A stretch of DNA of 60,757 nucleotides from Bacteroides muris (ex Afrizal et al. 2022) (GTDB lineage Bacteria; Bacteroidota; Bacteroidia; Bacteroidales; Bacteroidaceae). Position 1 is the first letter of the stretch. Each line of letters begins with the position of its first letter. Below are positions 47,874-57,876 of this stretch, piece after piece. The stretch is from the NCBI RefSeq assembly GCF_004793475.1, contig NZ_SRYZ01000023.1, positions 1 to 60,757 on the forward strand, given 5' to 3'. The notes under the pieces are model-generated. The model searched no databases. It was not told where the DNA came from and saw nothing but the letters and a program-made list of their open reading frames with translations. The translations under genes and the position numbers were made by a program.

Positions 47874-49724
47874 TTATAATTCTATCACTAACGATTCTCT
47901 GGGAGCCATCTTCAGTTCTTCACCGAAAGCAATGGTTTTTCCGCTAAGGATATCTTTTCCTTGTTTGCATTCCTTCAGGATTTCTTTGTAGAATTTCAAA
48001 GGAACAGTGGTTTCGGCATCGGTTCCGTTCAGCATTACGAATACGGTTTTGCCTTCGTGTAGACGGGCGTAGGCATAAACTCCGTTCTGTACCATGAACT
48101 GCACCATGCTGCCTTTGGCAATCACGTCGTTTCCTTTGCGCCAATTCAGAATGGTTTTATAGAAGTTGTAGCATTCGTTCTGTATCTTGGTGCGTCCTGT
48201 TGTGGTCAGTGCAGTTGTTGCGTCATCTGCCCATCCGCCGGGGAAGTCTTTGCGGACATATCCGTCGCTCTTGCTTTTCACACCATTCATCATGATTTCT
48301 GTTCCGTAGTAGAGTTGTGGAATGCGGCGGGTGGTGAGCAGCAAGGTAGAGGCTTGCTTCAGCATCGGCAGGTTGTCGCCTTCGCCCAGGAAGCGGTCGG
48401 TGTCATGGTTTTCGATGAACGCCAGTACGGAAGCGGGGTTGGGGTAGAGGAAGTCATATACAAAGTTATTGTATACGCGGTCAAGTCCTTTGAACCAAGT
48501 CTCAGTCTGTTCGTTCTTGGCAATATTTATCTTGTCGAAGAAGCTGAAGTCCATGACGGTCTTGAGGTTACTGTTCTTGGGAGCTGATAGTTTGGAATCC
48601 TTCTGCCACCAAGCGGTATAGGCAGGTTCGGTAACCCAAGTTTCGCCTACGGTGTTGTAGTTGGGATATTCTTCGTTCAGTTCCTTCATCCAGTTGCTCA
48701 TGGCATCGTAGTCGGCGTACGGATAAGTGTCCATACGGATACCATCGATATTGGCGAATTCAATCCACCAGAAACTGTTCTGTACCAGATAGCGGTAAAC
48801 GTGAGGATTCTTCTGGTTGAGGTCGGGCATGGCGGTCACGAACCAGCCGTCGTTCATCTGGTCGAAGTCGTAGCGGGAAGTATAAGGGTCAACATGCGGA
48901 GTCAGTTTGAAAGAAGTCTGTACAAAGCTGTTTTCGTGGTCGGGATTGTTGAACCAGTCTTTGGAGGGCATGTCCTTAATCCATACATGCTCTACACCGC
49001 AGTGGTTGAAAATCATGTCCATTACGATTTTGATGCTGCGTGCATGGGCTTTTTCAATCAGTTGCTTGTATTCTTCGTTGGTACCGAAGCGCGGGTCTAC
49101 TTTATAGTAGTCTGTGGTGGCATAGCCGTGATAGGAACCGCCAGTCATGTTGTTCTCCAATACCGGAGTAAACCAGAGGGCTGTGACGCCAAGGTCGGAG
49201 AAATAGTCGAGGTGCTGTTCGATGCCGGCAAGGTCACCACCGTGGCGGGCATTGGGGTCATTGCGGTCTACCTTGTACTCGGCCATGCCTGCAATCTGGT
49301 CGTTGTCCGGATTGCCATTGGCAAAGCGGTCGGGCATCAGCAGGTACAAGGCATCGGAGGAGTCGAATCCCTTGTGTTCGCAACCTTTCTTATTGCGGGC
49401 TTTCAGTTCATATTCCTTTACGAGTTTCTTTTTTCCTTCGGTAAAGGTAAGATTGATTTTTCCGGGCTTCACGTCTTTATCCAGTTTCAGATAGACCAGG
49501 AGGTAGTTATTGCTTTCCAGTTTGACGGTGCTGCTCAATGAGACGCCGGGATAATTGACGGATACTGATGCATTGCCGATGCCTTCTCCATAGACCATCA
49601 GCTGAAGTTCTGGGTTCTGCATGCCGGTGTACCAGAACGGAGGGTCGATTTTGTTCACATTCATAGCTGCATACGTACTGAGGGAGAGTAAGAGTGTTCC
49701 CAAGATTAAGAATACTTTTTTCAT
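47874..49724 (-). CDS. GH13 amylase/neopullulanase (SusA-like)
   Basis: 616 residues. Signal peptide (LSLSTYAAM, about 20), an N-terminal Ig-like cyclomaltodextrinase domain (about 22-110), catalytic barrel and C-terminal sandwich. GH13 catalytic triad: Asp332 (GIRMDTYPY), Glu361 (NTVGETWV), Asp441 (IENHDTDRF). It would cut alpha(1,4)-glucan oligosaccharides in the periplasm, upstream of GH97. No SusC/D next to it. Ends at the 21-bp hairpin. Confidence 0.93.
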   Translation of the reverse strand: MKKVFLILGTLLLSLSTYAAMNVNKIDPPFWYTGMQNPELQLMVYGEGIGNASVSVNYPGVSLSSTVKLESNNYLLVYLKLDKDVKPGKINLTFTEGKKKLVKEYELKARNKKGCEHKGFDSSDALYLLMPDRFANGNPDNDQIAGMAEYKVDRNDPNARHGGDLAGIEQHLDYFSDLGVTALWFTPVLENNMTGGSYHGYATTDYYKVDPRFGTNEEYKQLIEKAHARSIKIVMDMIFNHCGVEHVWIKDMPSKDWFNNPDHENSFVQTSFKLTPHVDPYTSRYDFDQMNDGWFVTAMPDLNQKNPHVYRYLVQNSFWWIEFANIDGIRMDTYPYADYDAMSNWMKELNEEYPNYNTVGETWVTEPAYTAWWQKDSKLSAPKNSNLKTVMDFSFFDKINIAKNEQTETWFKGLDRVYNNFVYDFLYPNPASVLAFIENHDTDRFLGEGDNLPMLKQASTLLLTTRRIPQLYYGTEIMMNGVKSKSDGYVRKDFPGGWADDATTALTTTGRTKIQNECYNFYKTILNWRKGNDVIAKGSMVQFMVQNGVYAYARLHEGKTVFVMLNGTDAETTVPLKFYKEILKECKQGKDILSGKTIAFGEELKMAPRESLVIEL

Positions 49725-49768
49725 GATAGTAACTTTACGGTTAATTTTTTGCGCTAATTTAAAACAAA

Positions 49769-49797
49769 TAACGGAGAAAGATTAACTTTCTCCGTTA
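49769..49797 (-). terminator. Terminator of the TPR gene
   Basis: AACGGAGAAAG (49770-49780) pairs with CTTTCTCCGTT (49786-49796), 40 bases after the leftward TPR gene and before the amylase start. Confidence 0.75.
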
Positions 49798-49836
49798 CTG
49801 TATCTTATTATATTATGCAAACGTTTTCACTGATTT

Positions 49837-51189
49837 CTATTTGATTGGGGCTACGCTGGCAGTATCGACTTTTCCCTTGAAGAACTCTTCTTTCTTGCGC
49901 TTTTCTCTGATGTCCTTCAGCCAGTTCTCGGCGGCATTGTACCGGTTGTTTTCTCCGATGACGGGAACTCCGTCGGCATCCATTTCCTGGGCTTTGTCCT
50001 TACTGTCTTTTGGGCGGGTTTTCAGGTATGCCATCAGGTATCGCTCTGCTTTGGACGCATCTTTCAGATAGTAATAATAGACAAAGGCTGCGTCATAAAG
50101 CAGTCTGTGTTTTTGCCGGTTGTATTTTTCATATTGTGTTAGAAGGGCATTTGCCTGATTGGTGTATTGAAATGCCATATTGTAGCAATCCGCAAGCCCC
50201 ACATATAGGCGGGACATGACACTGTCACTGGGTATGGCAAGGTTTACGGCAGTTTCTAGATAGGTTACTCCATCCTCTTTCCATGATGTCTTGGAGCAGG
50301 CACGGCCTAGGTAATAGAGGACGTTGATGTTCGTATTGTCATTTTTAAGAGCTTTTTCAAGCAAGTCGTGTGCAGGATAGAAGTCTTCGAGGGCATAGTA
50401 GCTGATTCCGGCGTAGAAGCAGGTCTGGAAAGAACTGTCTTTTTCCTGCAATAGTTGTTCATATCTTTCTATTGCTTTGGGGTAATCTTTGTTCAGGCAA
50501 TAGGCTTGGGCATTGATGCGGTTCACAAGGACGTTGGTAGAGTCTATGGAACGGTATTTCTCCGTTATGTTTATGGCGTCTTCATATTGGTGGCCTGCTA
50601 CATAGATGTTGCCGAGTTTGGCAGCAGACAGATAATCATTGGGATACCTTTTCTGTATGTCCAGATAGGCATCTGTCACATACATGATTTTTGTGTTGTC
50701 ATAGACTTGCCCCATGCTTTCCGCTCTCAGGTGTAGTACATAGGCAGAACTGTCCCTTTCTGCCAATAGGTTACTTTCCTTTAGAGACTCACGGTATCTC
50801 TTCATGTTCATCAGTAGACTGATATACTGGATGCGTACGTATTTATTGTCCGGATTTATGTGGAGCGCATTTTGGTAGTAATTCAGTGCCTCACCATATT
50901 TGGCGAGTGATTTGCAGCATTCGGCAGCTTCAATGTACGCCCGAGGATTGAGAGAATCCTGGACTGTGACTTCCTGAAATACACTCAGAGCTTCGAGGTT
51001 ATTTCCCAACCCTTTCAGAGCCTTCCCTTTTTGGTAGAGTAGGGGGACAGTTGGGGTTTCTTGATTAATCAGCATCAGGGCTGTTTCATAATCGTAGTTG
51101 ACCATCGCCTCTTGAATGGAATTTGTGGTCTGTGCTGCCAGGAATGAACAGCATGCACTGAAGCATAAGGAGATAAAAAGCTTTCGCAT
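49837..51189 (-). CDS. Exported TPR-repeat protein
   Basis: 450 residues. Signal peptide (SACCSFLAAQ, about 20) and about nine TPR-like helical pairs from residue 24 to 400 (for example ALKGLGNNLEALSVFQEV, YGEALNYYQNALHINPDN, EDAINITEKYRSIDST, YPKAIERYEQLLQE). The tail is basic and Lys-rich (KRKKEEFFKGK). TPR solenoids carry protein-protein contacts; the partner is unknown. Single-gene unit between two terminators. Confidence 0.85.
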   Translation of the reverse strand: MRKLFISLCFSACCSFLAAQTTNSIQEAMVNYDYETALMLINQETPTVPLLYQKGKALKGLGNNLEALSVFQEVTVQDSLNPRAYIEAAECCKSLAKYGEALNYYQNALHINPDNKYVRIQYISLLMNMKRYRESLKESNLLAERDSSAYVLHLRAESMGQVYDNTKIMYVTDAYLDIQKRYPNDYLSAAKLGNIYVAGHQYEDAINITEKYRSIDSTNVLVNRINAQAYCLNKDYPKAIERYEQLLQEKDSSFQTCFYAGISYYALEDFYPAHDLLEKALKNDNTNINVLYYLGRACSKTSWKEDGVTYLETAVNLAIPSDSVMSRLYVGLADCYNMAFQYTNQANALLTQYEKYNRQKHRLLYDAAFVYYYYLKDASKAERYLMAYLKTRPKDSKDKAQEMDADGVPVIGENNRYNAAENWLKDIREKRKKEEFFKGKVDTASVAPIK

Positions 51190-51285
51190 ACAGTATATTA
51201 TTTACAGGAGGTTAAACTGACTGCAAGTTACTAAAAAGAATGTATTTACGAAATAATCGTAATCTGTTTTAGATAGATTAACGAA

Positions 51286-51314
51286 AAAGCCCCTCCGATG
51301 AACGAAGGGGCTTT
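51286..51314 (-). terminator. Terminator of the sodium-pump decarboxylase operon
   Basis: AAAGCCCCTCCG (51286-51297) pairs with CGAAGGGGCTTT (51303-51314), one mismatch, A/T-runs outside. It lies 43 bases after the beta-subunit stop. Confidence 0.8.
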
Positions 51315-51357
51315 AAAAAGATTAGTATTCAATCCTAATAACGGAATGAATAGATGT

Positions 51358-52527
51358 TTACAATAAGAATCCCAGCAGGATACCTGCTGCTACGGCAGAG
51401 CCGATTACACCGGCAACGTTCGGACCCATGGCATGCATCAACAGATAATTGGTAGGATCGTATTCCAAACCTACTACCTGAGAGATACGTGCAGAGTCGG
51501 GTACGGCAGATACCCCTGCATTGCCAATCAACGGATTTATTTTGTTGCCTTTCTTCAGGAAGAGGTTGAAAATCTTCACGAAGATGACACCGGATGCTGT
51601 GGCAATGACGAACGATAAAGCACCCAAGAAGAAAATCAGGATGGAATCCAACGTCAAGAATTCGGATGCTTGTGTAGAAGCACCTACTGTCAAACCAAGC
51701 AGGATGGTGATGGTGTCAATCAGCGGCCCACTGGCTGTATTGGCCAAACGGCGTGTCACACCGCTTTCCTTCAATAAGTTACCGAAGAACAGCATGCCCA
51801 GCAAAGGCAATCCCGACGGTACAAGGAACGTAGTCAGCAACAGACCGATAATCGGGAACATCACTTTCTCCGTGTGAGAAACCACCCGGGGAGGTTTCAT
51901 GCGGATAAGACGTTCGTGCTTGTTGGTCAGTAAACGCATGATGGGGGGTTGTATCACCGGTACCAATGCCATATATGAATAAGCCGACACCGCAATGGCT
52001 CCCATCAGGTTAGGAGCCAGCTTGGAAGAAAGGAAGATGGCCGTAGGACCGTCTGCACCGCCAATGATGCCGATTGCACCGGCCTGCATAGGATCGAAGC
52101 CCAAAGCCAAGGCAATCATATAAGCACCGAATATACCGAACTGGGCGGCTGCACCGACCAGCATCAGTTTGGGGTTGGAAATCAAAGCAGAGAAGTCCGT
52201 CATGGCACCGATACCCAAGAAGATGAGCGGCGGATACCATCCCGAGGTTACTCCTTGATACAAGATATTGAGTACGGAACCTTCTTCATAGATACCGACT
52301 TTCAATCCGGCCTCCATATTGAAAGGTATGTTACCGATTAGTATACCGAAACCGATAGGAATCAACAGCATCGGCTCGAATTCCTTGGCGACGGCCAAGT
52401 ATATGAAGAACAACCCTATCAGGAGCATGGCCACATGTCCTGCCGTTGCATTGGCAAAACCTGTGTATGTCCAGAAATCGGCAAGGTTGTTTCCTAGAAA
52501 TGTGATAAATTCTCCCATATTATTCAA
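51358..52527 (-). CDS. mmdB: Sodium-translocating decarboxylase, beta subunit
   Basis: 389 residues with about ten membrane helices. OadB/MmdB landmarks: GGADGPTAIFLSSKLAPNLMG (Asp-containing sodium pathway region, about 155-175) and GNAGVSAVPDSARISQVVG. It decarboxylates carboxybiotin and pumps sodium out. It overlaps the biotin-carrier gene by 8 bases. The substrate (methylmalonyl-CoA) follows from the carboxyltransferase and epimerase genes. Confidence 0.95.
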   Translation of the reverse strand: MNNMGEFITFLGNNLADFWTYTGFANATAGHVAMLLIGLFFIYLAVAKEFEPMLLIPIGFGILIGNIPFNMEAGLKVGIYEEGSVLNILYQGVTSGWYPPLIFLGIGAMTDFSALISNPKLMLVGAAAQFGIFGAYMIALALGFDPMQAGAIGIIGGADGPTAIFLSSKLAPNLMGAIAVSAYSYMALVPVIQPPIMRLLTNKHERLIRMKPPRVVSHTEKVMFPIIGLLLTTFLVPSGLPLLGMLFFGNLLKESGVTRRLANTASGPLIDTITILLGLTVGASTQASEFLTLDSILIFFLGALSFVIATASGVIFVKIFNLFLKKGNKINPLIGNAGVSAVPDSARISQVVGLEYDPTNYLLMHAMGPNVAGVIGSAVAAGILLGFLL

Positions 52528-52951
52528 TAATTACAAGGTCAGTACCTTCGAGAACAGAGTCTCCTTTGCTTACGTTGATGGCAGTAATCTTACCGTCTCT
52601 GTCTGCATTGATGCTATTCTCCATTTTCATAGCTTCCAAGATGACAACCAACTGTCCCTTCTTCACGCTGTCGCCTACGTTCACTTTGATGTCGAGGATA
52701 ACACCGGGAAGCGGAGACTTCACGCCGGACTTGCCTGTAGATGCTGTTGCCGGTCTTGCTACCGGAGCCGCCGGAGCTGCCGTCGGTTTTGCTACCGGAC
52801 GTACTACCGGTTTCACTGCTTCTTTCGGTGCTTTTTCCATTTCTACTTTATAAGAAGTACCGTTCACTTCTACGTGAGCGATGTTGTCTTCGATATCTCC
52901 AATGGCAACCTTGTATACATTGCCGTTAATCTTATATTTATATTCTTTCAT
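52520..52951 (-). CDS. mmdC: Biotin carboxyl carrier subunit of the decarboxylase
   Basis: 143 residues. A short N-terminal domain (1-40), a Pro/Ala-rich flexible linker (about 41-75, VRPVAKPTAAPAAPVARPA) and a biotinyl domain (about 76-143) with the biotin Lys109 in EAMKMEN. It shuttles the carboxyl group from the carboxyltransferase to the membrane beta subunit. It overlaps both neighbours (14 bases with the gamma gene upstream, 8 with beta), indicating coupled translation. Confidence 0.95.
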   Translation of the reverse strand: MKEYKYKINGNVYKVAIGDIEDNIAHVEVNGTSYKVEMEKAPKEAVKPVVRPVAKPTAAPAAPVARPATASTGKSGVKSPLPGVILDIKVNVGDSVKKGQLVVILEAMKMENSINADRDGKITAINVSKGDSVLEGTDLVIIE

Positions 52952-53903
52952 TATTCTGTTTTTTTAAGGTGACTTTACTTTTGTGAGGGGTTTCACGCAA
53001 TGTATAAATCTTCGAGCTCCAAGGGGAATAGCTGCGTTTCACGCGTGTGATGGTAAGCACGGTGTCTTCCACATCGTGTACATCGCTTTGGAATTCGTGC
53101 ATAGCCATGGCGATGGCGGCGAACACTTCTCCCGGAGCTTGTCCCAGTTGCTTTTCTTTGGCTTCTTGTTTGTCTGTGATGCCTTTAGCTTTCATGGCGT
53201 TGCGCTTGCTCAGGCTCACGGAAAGTTTGCCTACGACATAGAAAGCGATGAAAAGAAGCAATAAGCCGCTGAACACAACGCTCATGGCGGAGATAGCCAT
53301 ACCTATGCCTACGCTGTCATGCTCTTCGAACTTTTCCATCTTGGCATTGCTGTCGATAGTCTTGTTGTTGGTACTTGGAGTCACGTATTTGTCGTTGCTT
53401 TCTCCTTTCACTTCCCACTCTTCCGATGCATCACTGACGCGGGCGTATGACTGGTTGGCTTGCAAGGTACCGGCAGGCACTGTTACTTGGTCGAGCAGTT
53501 TCTTGCCCGAGTCATACAGTCCAATCCAGTTGGCATTCTTGGCATCCAGCTTGAAGTTTGTATGGAATGTACCGCGTCTGGGTTCTCCATCTGCCCAGAA
53601 AAGCGCATGCTGACGTGGCTTAACAACCGTCAGGATATCACCTTTGGGAATGAAATAACTGGCTGTGTCGCCCGGCTGGCTGCTGCATTTCAGGTAGCAA
53701 CCTGCAAGGTCGGCACTGCCGTATGATTTGTTGAATATCTCAATCCATGCGCTGTGTATGCCGTAGTCATCCTGATAGTTGCTTTCGTTGATGACCAGCA
53801 CTTCATTCAGCAACAGCTTGCTGTTCGATTTCTGCTCTCCGCAAGAAGAGAGAACCAACATCAGCGCCAATGAAAGAAATATTCCGATATGTATTTTCTT
53901 CAT
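52938..53903 (-). CDS. Lamin-tail-domain lipoprotein fused to an OadG-type gamma subunit
   Basis: 321 residues. Lipobox LVLSSCGEQ (Cys21), then a lamin-tail (LTD) beta-sandwich (about 30-165, LLLNEVLVINESNYQDDYG, SAWIEIFNKS), a linker, one membrane helix (about 200-225, ISAMSVVFSGLLLLFIAFYVVG) and a cytoplasmic OadG-like tail (EVFAAIAMAMHEFQ). Classical OadG is about 85 residues with the helix at the N-terminus, so this is a fusion with an extra periplasmic domain. The gamma chain assembles alpha and beta. Signal type and a second membrane anchor make an unusual topology. Confidence 0.85.
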   Translation of the reverse strand: MKKIHIGIFLSLALMLVLSSCGEQKSNSKLLLNEVLVINESNYQDDYGIHSAWIEIFNKSYGSADLAGCYLKCSSQPGDTASYFIPKGDILTVVKPRQHALFWADGEPRRGTFHTNFKLDAKNANWIGLYDSGKKLLDQVTVPAGTLQANQSYARVSDASEEWEVKGESNDKYVTPSTNNKTIDSNAKMEKFEEHDSVGIGMAISAMSVVFSGLLLLFIAFYVVGKLSVSLSKRNAMKAKGITDKQEAKEKQLGQAPGEVFAAIAMAMHEFQSDVHDVEDTVLTITRVKRSYSPWSSKIYTLRETPHKSKVTLKKQNNERI

Positions 53904-53941
53904 AAGTTATGAGTTTTATTTTTCAATTTTCAATTCTCAAT

Positions 53942-55495
53942 TTAGAGTGGAATATTGCCATGCTTCTTGGCCGGGTTGGTCAATTTCTTGGTTTGCAACT
54001 GTTGCAGGGCACGGATGATGCGGAAACGCGTGTTGCGCGGTTCGATGACATCGTCAATGTAACCATACTTGGCGGCATTGTAAGGATTGGCAAACAGCTT
54101 GGAGTATTCGGCTTCTTTTTCTGCCAGGAATTGAGCCGGATTTTCCTGCTCTTTGGCTTCGCGGGCATACAATACCTCTACGGCACCTGCGCCGCCCATT
54201 ACGGCGATTTCGGCGGTAGGCCAAGCATAGTTCATGTCACCGCGGAGCTGCTTACAACTCATCACGATGTGAGAACCACCGTAAGACTTGCGCAAAGTGA
54301 TGGTAACCTTGGGTATAGTGGCTTCACCGTATGCATACAGCAGTTTGGCACCATGCAGGATTACACCGTTGTATTCCTGGCCTGTTCCCGGAAGGAATCC
54401 CGGTACATCTACCAAGGAAACGATAGGAATATTGAAGGCATCGCAGAAACGAACGAAACGTGCCCCTTTACGGGATGCGTTGCTGTCGAGCACACCTGCC
54501 AGATATTTCGGTTGGTTGGCAACGATACCTACGGACTGTCCGTTGAAACGTGCGAAGCCGATAATGATATTCTTAGAATAGTCTTTCTGGATTTCGAGGA
54601 ATTCGCCATTATCCACGATGGCACCGATTACCTCGTACATGTCGTACGGTTTGTTCGGATTGTCGGGAATAATCTCGTTCAGGGAGTCTTCCAGACGGTC
54701 GATAGGGTCTGTACAATCTATATAGGGAGCTTCTTCCAGATTGTTCTGGGGGATATAGCTCAACAATTTACGGATAAGCGCCAGACCTTCCTCCTCAGTC
54801 TGTGCTGTGAAATGAGTAACGCCTGATTTGGTGGAGTGAACGCTCGCGCCACCCAAGTTCTCTTGGCTTACGTCTTCGCCGGTTACAGTCTTTACTACTT
54901 TCGGACCGGTGAGGAACATGTAGGACGTACCTTCCATCATCAATGTAAAGTCTGTCAAGGCAGGAGAGTAAACGGCACCACCGGCACAAGGACCAAAGAT
55001 ACCGGAAATCTGAGGAATGACACCCGAAGCAAGTATGTTGCGTTGGAAAATTTCAGCGTAACCGGCCAAGGCATTGATACCCTCTTGGATACGTGCGCCA
55101 CCCGAGTCGTTGATTCCGATACACGGAGCGCCCATTTTCATGGCTTGGTCCATGATTTTACAGATTTTCAGCGACATGGTTTCCGACAGTGAACCGGCAG
55201 AAACGGTAAAGTCTTGTGCAAAGATATAAACCAGACGGCCATCTATTGTACCGCAACCGGTTACCACACCGTCGCCGGGGTAGTGTTTTTTCTCCATGCC
55301 GAAGTTTGTACATCTATGTTCTACGAACATGTCCATTTCTTCGAAACTACCTTCATCGAGAAGCATGGCTATGCGCTCGCGAGCTGTGTATTTACCTTTC
55401 TCGTGTTGCTTTGTAATTGCTTTTTCACCACCACCGAGACGTGCTGCTGCACGGCGGTCTATAAGCTCTTTAATCTTTTCAAGTTGATTACTCAT
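53942..55495 (-). CDS. mmdA: Methylmalonyl-CoA decarboxylase/acyl-CoA carboxylase carboxyltransferase (alpha) subunit
   Basis: 517 residues, full length. Crotonase-like halves with [46 protein letters not shown] and, in the second half, [19 protein letters not shown] and [13 protein letters not shown]. Transfers the carboxyl of methylmalonyl-CoA (or the reverse with propionyl-CoA) to biotin. It stands between the epimerase gene and the membrane subunits, giving the last step of the succinate-propionate pathway in Bacteroides. Confidence 0.95.
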   Translation of the reverse strand: MSNQLEKIKELIDRRAAARLGGGEKAITKQHEKGKYTARERIAMLLDEGSFEEMDMFVEHRCTNFGMEKKHYPGDGVVTGCGTIDGRLVYIFAQDFTVSAGSLSETMSLKICKIMDQAMKMGAPCIGINDSGGARIQEGINALAGYAEIFQRNILASGVIPQISGIFGPCAGGAVYSPALTDFTLMMEGTSYMFLTGPKVVKTVTGEDVSQENLGGASVHSTKSGVTHFTAQTEEEGLALIRKLLSYIPQNNLEEAPYIDCTDPIDRLEDSLNEIIPDNPNKPYDMYEVIGAIVDNGEFLEIQKDYSKNIIIGFARFNGQSVGIVANQPKYLAGVLDSNASRKGARFVRFCDAFNIPIVSLVDVPGFLPGTGQEYNGVILHGAKLLYAYGEATIPKVTITLRKSYGGSHIVMSCKQLRGDMNYAWPTAEIAVMGGAGAVEVLYAREAKEQENPAQFLAEKEAEYSKLFANPYNAAKYGYIDDVIEPRNTRFRIIRALQQLQTKKLTNPAKKHGNIPL

Positions 55496-55550
55496 GAATT
55501 TATTTCTTTAATGTTTATACAATTTATGGTTGGACGATTTACGGTCGTTC

Positions 55551-55967
55551 TTATTCCGGTTTTTCACAAAGCTCGGTCAGGACACCAAGAGTGGATTTCG
55601 GATGCAGGAATGCAATGTTCAGACCTTCTGCGCCTTTGCGGGGAGCTTTGTCTATGAGGCGGATGCCTTTTTCTTCGATTTCTACAAGAGCACCGGCCAC
55701 TCCGTCTTCAACGGCAAATGCCAGATGATGCATACCACCGTTACCGTTGTTCTTCTCGATGAACTTGGCAATCGTACTTTCGGGAGAAGTCGGTTCCAGC
55801 AACTCGATCTTTACATCGCCCACTTTCAGGAAAGCGGTTCTAACTTTCTGATCTTCCACGGTTTCGATGTTGTAGCATTTCAAACCTAAAACGTTTTCGT
55901 AGTACGGAAGGGCTTCTTCAATGCTCTTAACGGCAATGCCCAGATGCTCAATGTGTGAAATCTTCAT
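55551..55967 (-). CDS. mce: Methylmalonyl-CoA epimerase
   Basis: 138 residues from the ATG at 55967; the longer upstream frame is leader. VOC-fold metal sites: HIEHLGIAV at the start, VKIELLEP, GMHHLAFAVED and the C-terminal Glu in GVLTELCEKP. Interconverts (R)- and (S)-methylmalonyl-CoA. First gene of the leftward mmd operon (55 bases to mmdA). Confidence 0.95.
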   Translation of the reverse strand: MKISHIEHLGIAVKSIEEALPYYENVLGLKCYNIETVEDQKVRTAFLKVGDVKIELLEPTSPESTIAKFIEKNNGNGGMHHLAFAVEDGVAGALVEIEEKGIRLIDKAPRKGAEGLNIAFLHPKSTLGVLTELCEKPE

Positions 55968-56137
55968 AACTATATAATTAATGTTAGTATTGTATCCTTT
56001 TAATAAAGGTATAAAACAGTACAAAGAAAGAGAATTCTTCCCTAATAAAGAAATTTTTCATCAATTAATTAATGGTTAATTGAACTTTAGAAGGATTTTT
56101 TCAGACTTTAGACAGAGACCGGTTGTTTTTTTGATAT

Positions 56138-56176
56138 CGTCCGCTAACGGACATTCTCACTGTCCGAAAATGAACA
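56138..56176 (+). promoter_or_regulatory. Candidate enhancer (UAS) for a sigma-54 activator: two palindromic sites
   Basis: Site 1 (56138-56153) contains the perfect palindrome GTCCG-CTAA-CGGAC. Site 2 (56161-56176) is TGTCCG-AAAA-TGAACA with the same 4-base spacing. Centres are 23 bases apart (about two turns) and lie roughly 65-90 bases before the expected start. They are suited to two dimers of an NtrC-type activator such as the one at 57877. Confidence 0.55.
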
Positions 56177-56206
56177 CTTGCCCCTCTGTGGAACTTTCCC
56201 GGCCAC

Positions 56207-56223
56207 TTGGCACACTCTTTGCT
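56207..56223 (+). promoter_or_regulatory. Sigma-54 promoter of the TolC-like gene
   Basis: TTGGCAC, five bases, TTGCT: GG (56209-56210), ten bases, GC (56221-56222), a full match to the -24/-12 consensus. Transcription would start near 56234, about 20 bases ahead of the ATG at 56255. Confidence 0.75.
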
Positions 56224-56254
56224 TTTCTGTTTGAGACAATTTTAAAGATTGAAC

Positions 56255-57742
56255 ATGAGAAAGGATATTTTACTTGCAGTTTGCTTTTTGATGCCGTTGG
56301 CAAGTGTGGCACAGAATGATACTTTGGGACATGAACGCAATATTACGCTGTCGGAGGCCATTGTGCTGGCTCGTACACAGTCTGTGGATGCTGCCGTGGC
56401 ATTGAATGAATTGAAAACCGCGTATTGGGAATACCGTACATTCCGTGCGGACTTGCTGCCGGAAGTAAATTTCACCGGTACGCTGCCCAACTATAACAAA
56501 TCATACAGTACCTATCAGGATTCTGACGGTTCCTATAGTTTTGTCCGCAATAATACACTGGGCTTGTCCGGACAGCTTTCGATAGACCAGAACCTTTGGT
56601 TTACGGGCGGTAGGTTGTCGCTTACTTCTTCGTTGGATTATCTCAAACAATTGGGCTCCGGAGGAGCGAAGCAGTTCATGTCGATTCCTGTGAGCCTGGA
56701 GTTGACGCAGCCGGTTTTTGGAGTAAATACTTTGAAGTGGAGCCGCCGTATAGAGCCTGTACGTTATGCCGAAGCAAAAGCCGCGTTCATTTCGGCCACG
56801 GAAGAGGTGACAATGAAAACCATCACTTATTTCTTCCAGCTGCTATTGGCTAAAGAATCGCTTGCTACCGCCATGCAGAACAAGACGAATGCCGACCGTC
56901 TTTACGAGGTGGCGATAGCCAAACGTAAGATGGGGCAGATTTCCGAAAATGATTTGTTGCAGCTTAAACTGAACTCATTGCAAGGCAAAGCCGATGTGAC
57001 TGAGGCTGAGAGTAATCTGAATGCAAAAATGTTCCAGCTTCGTTCCTTCCTCGGCGTGTCCGAGCAGGAAAACTTGAATCCGGTGTTGCCAGCCACTGTT
57101 CCCGATATAAAGATGGAATATGACTGTGTGCTGAACAAGGCTTTGGAACGCAACTCCTTTGCGCAGAACATTCGCCGCCGCCAACTGGAAGCTGATTATG
57201 AAGTGGCAACGGCACGTGGAAATCTACGTAGCATCGACCTTTTTGCCAGTGTGGGTTATACGGGGCAGAACCATGAGTTTTCTTCAGCCTACCGGGATTT
57301 GCTTGATAACCAGATTGTGCAGGTGGGTGTCAAGATTCCTATCCTTGATTGGGGAAAACGTCGTGGCAAGGTTAGGGTGGCAAAGAGCAACCGTGAAGTG
57401 GTTTTATCCAAAATCCGTCAGGAACAGATGGACTTTAATCAGGACATCTTTTTGTTGGTGGCTAACTTCAACAATCAGGCGCAACAGCTGGACATTGCCG
57501 AAGAGGCAGATGTCATTGCTGAGAGGCGTTACAGGACCAGTGTAGAGACCTTTATGATAGGTAAAATCAGTACACTGGACCTGAACGATGCACAGAACTC
57601 TAAAGACGAAGCTCGCCAAAAGCATATTTCAGAGCTGTACTACTATTGGTATTACTTCTATCAGCTCCGTAGCCTGACCCTTTGGGATTTTGAACGCGAT
57701 ACGGAACTGGAGGCTGATTTTGAAGAGGTCGTGAGAGGATAG
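56255..57742 (+). CDS. TolC-family outer-membrane efflux protein
   Basis: 495 residues from the ATG at 56255 (a TTG two codons upstream is less likely). Signal peptide (ASVAQN, about 20) and two OEP domains (about 30-240 and 270-470) with long helices (ESNLNAKMFQLRSFLGV, DEARQKHISELYYYWYYFYQ). It would form the outer-membrane duct of an efflux or secretion system. The periplasmic adaptor and inner-membrane pump are not in the window. The sigma-54 promoter and the activator downstream form one module. Confidence 0.92.
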   Translation: MRKDILLAVCFLMPLASVAQNDTLGHERNITLSEAIVLARTQSVDAAVALNELKTAYWEYRTFRADLLPEVNFTGTLPNYNKSYSTYQDSDGSYSFVRNNTLGLSGQLSIDQNLWFTGGRLSLTSSLDYLKQLGSGGAKQFMSIPVSLELTQPVFGVNTLKWSRRIEPVRYAEAKAAFISATEEVTMKTITYFFQLLLAKESLATAMQNKTNADRLYEVAIAKRKMGQISENDLLQLKLNSLQGKADVTEAESNLNAKMFQLRSFLGVSEQENLNPVLPATVPDIKMEYDCVLNKALERNSFAQNIRRRQLEADYEVATARGNLRSIDLFASVGYTGQNHEFSSAYRDLLDNQIVQVGVKIPILDWGKRRGKVRVAKSNREVVLSKIRQEQMDFNQDIFLLVANFNNQAQQLDIAEEADVIAERRYRTSVETFMIGKISTLDLNDAQNSKDEARQKHISELYYYWYYFYQLRSLTLWDFERDTELEADFEEVVRG

Positions 57743-57845
57743 GTTGACGGACGGGGAAGTTGTAATTATGCCAACGGATTAAAAACAAATGAGAGGACAT
57801 ATTAAATAAATTATAACTGATTATTCATGACTCTGCTTTTTTATT

Positions 57846-57853
57846 TACTTTTG
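57846..57853 (+). promoter_or_regulatory. Candidate promoter of the regulator-kinase pair (-7 element)
   Basis: TACTTTTG, 23 bases before the start of the response regulator. It differs from the sigma-54 promoter of tolC, so the regulators may be made independently. Confidence 0.45.
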
Positions 57854-57876
57854 CAGGAAACAAACAGCAATTTTTT

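Noticed and set aside
47714..47947. Small plus-strand gene over the 21-bp hairpin
   Set aside because: It overlaps the hairpin and the end of the amylase gene and has no family resemblance; an accidental frame.
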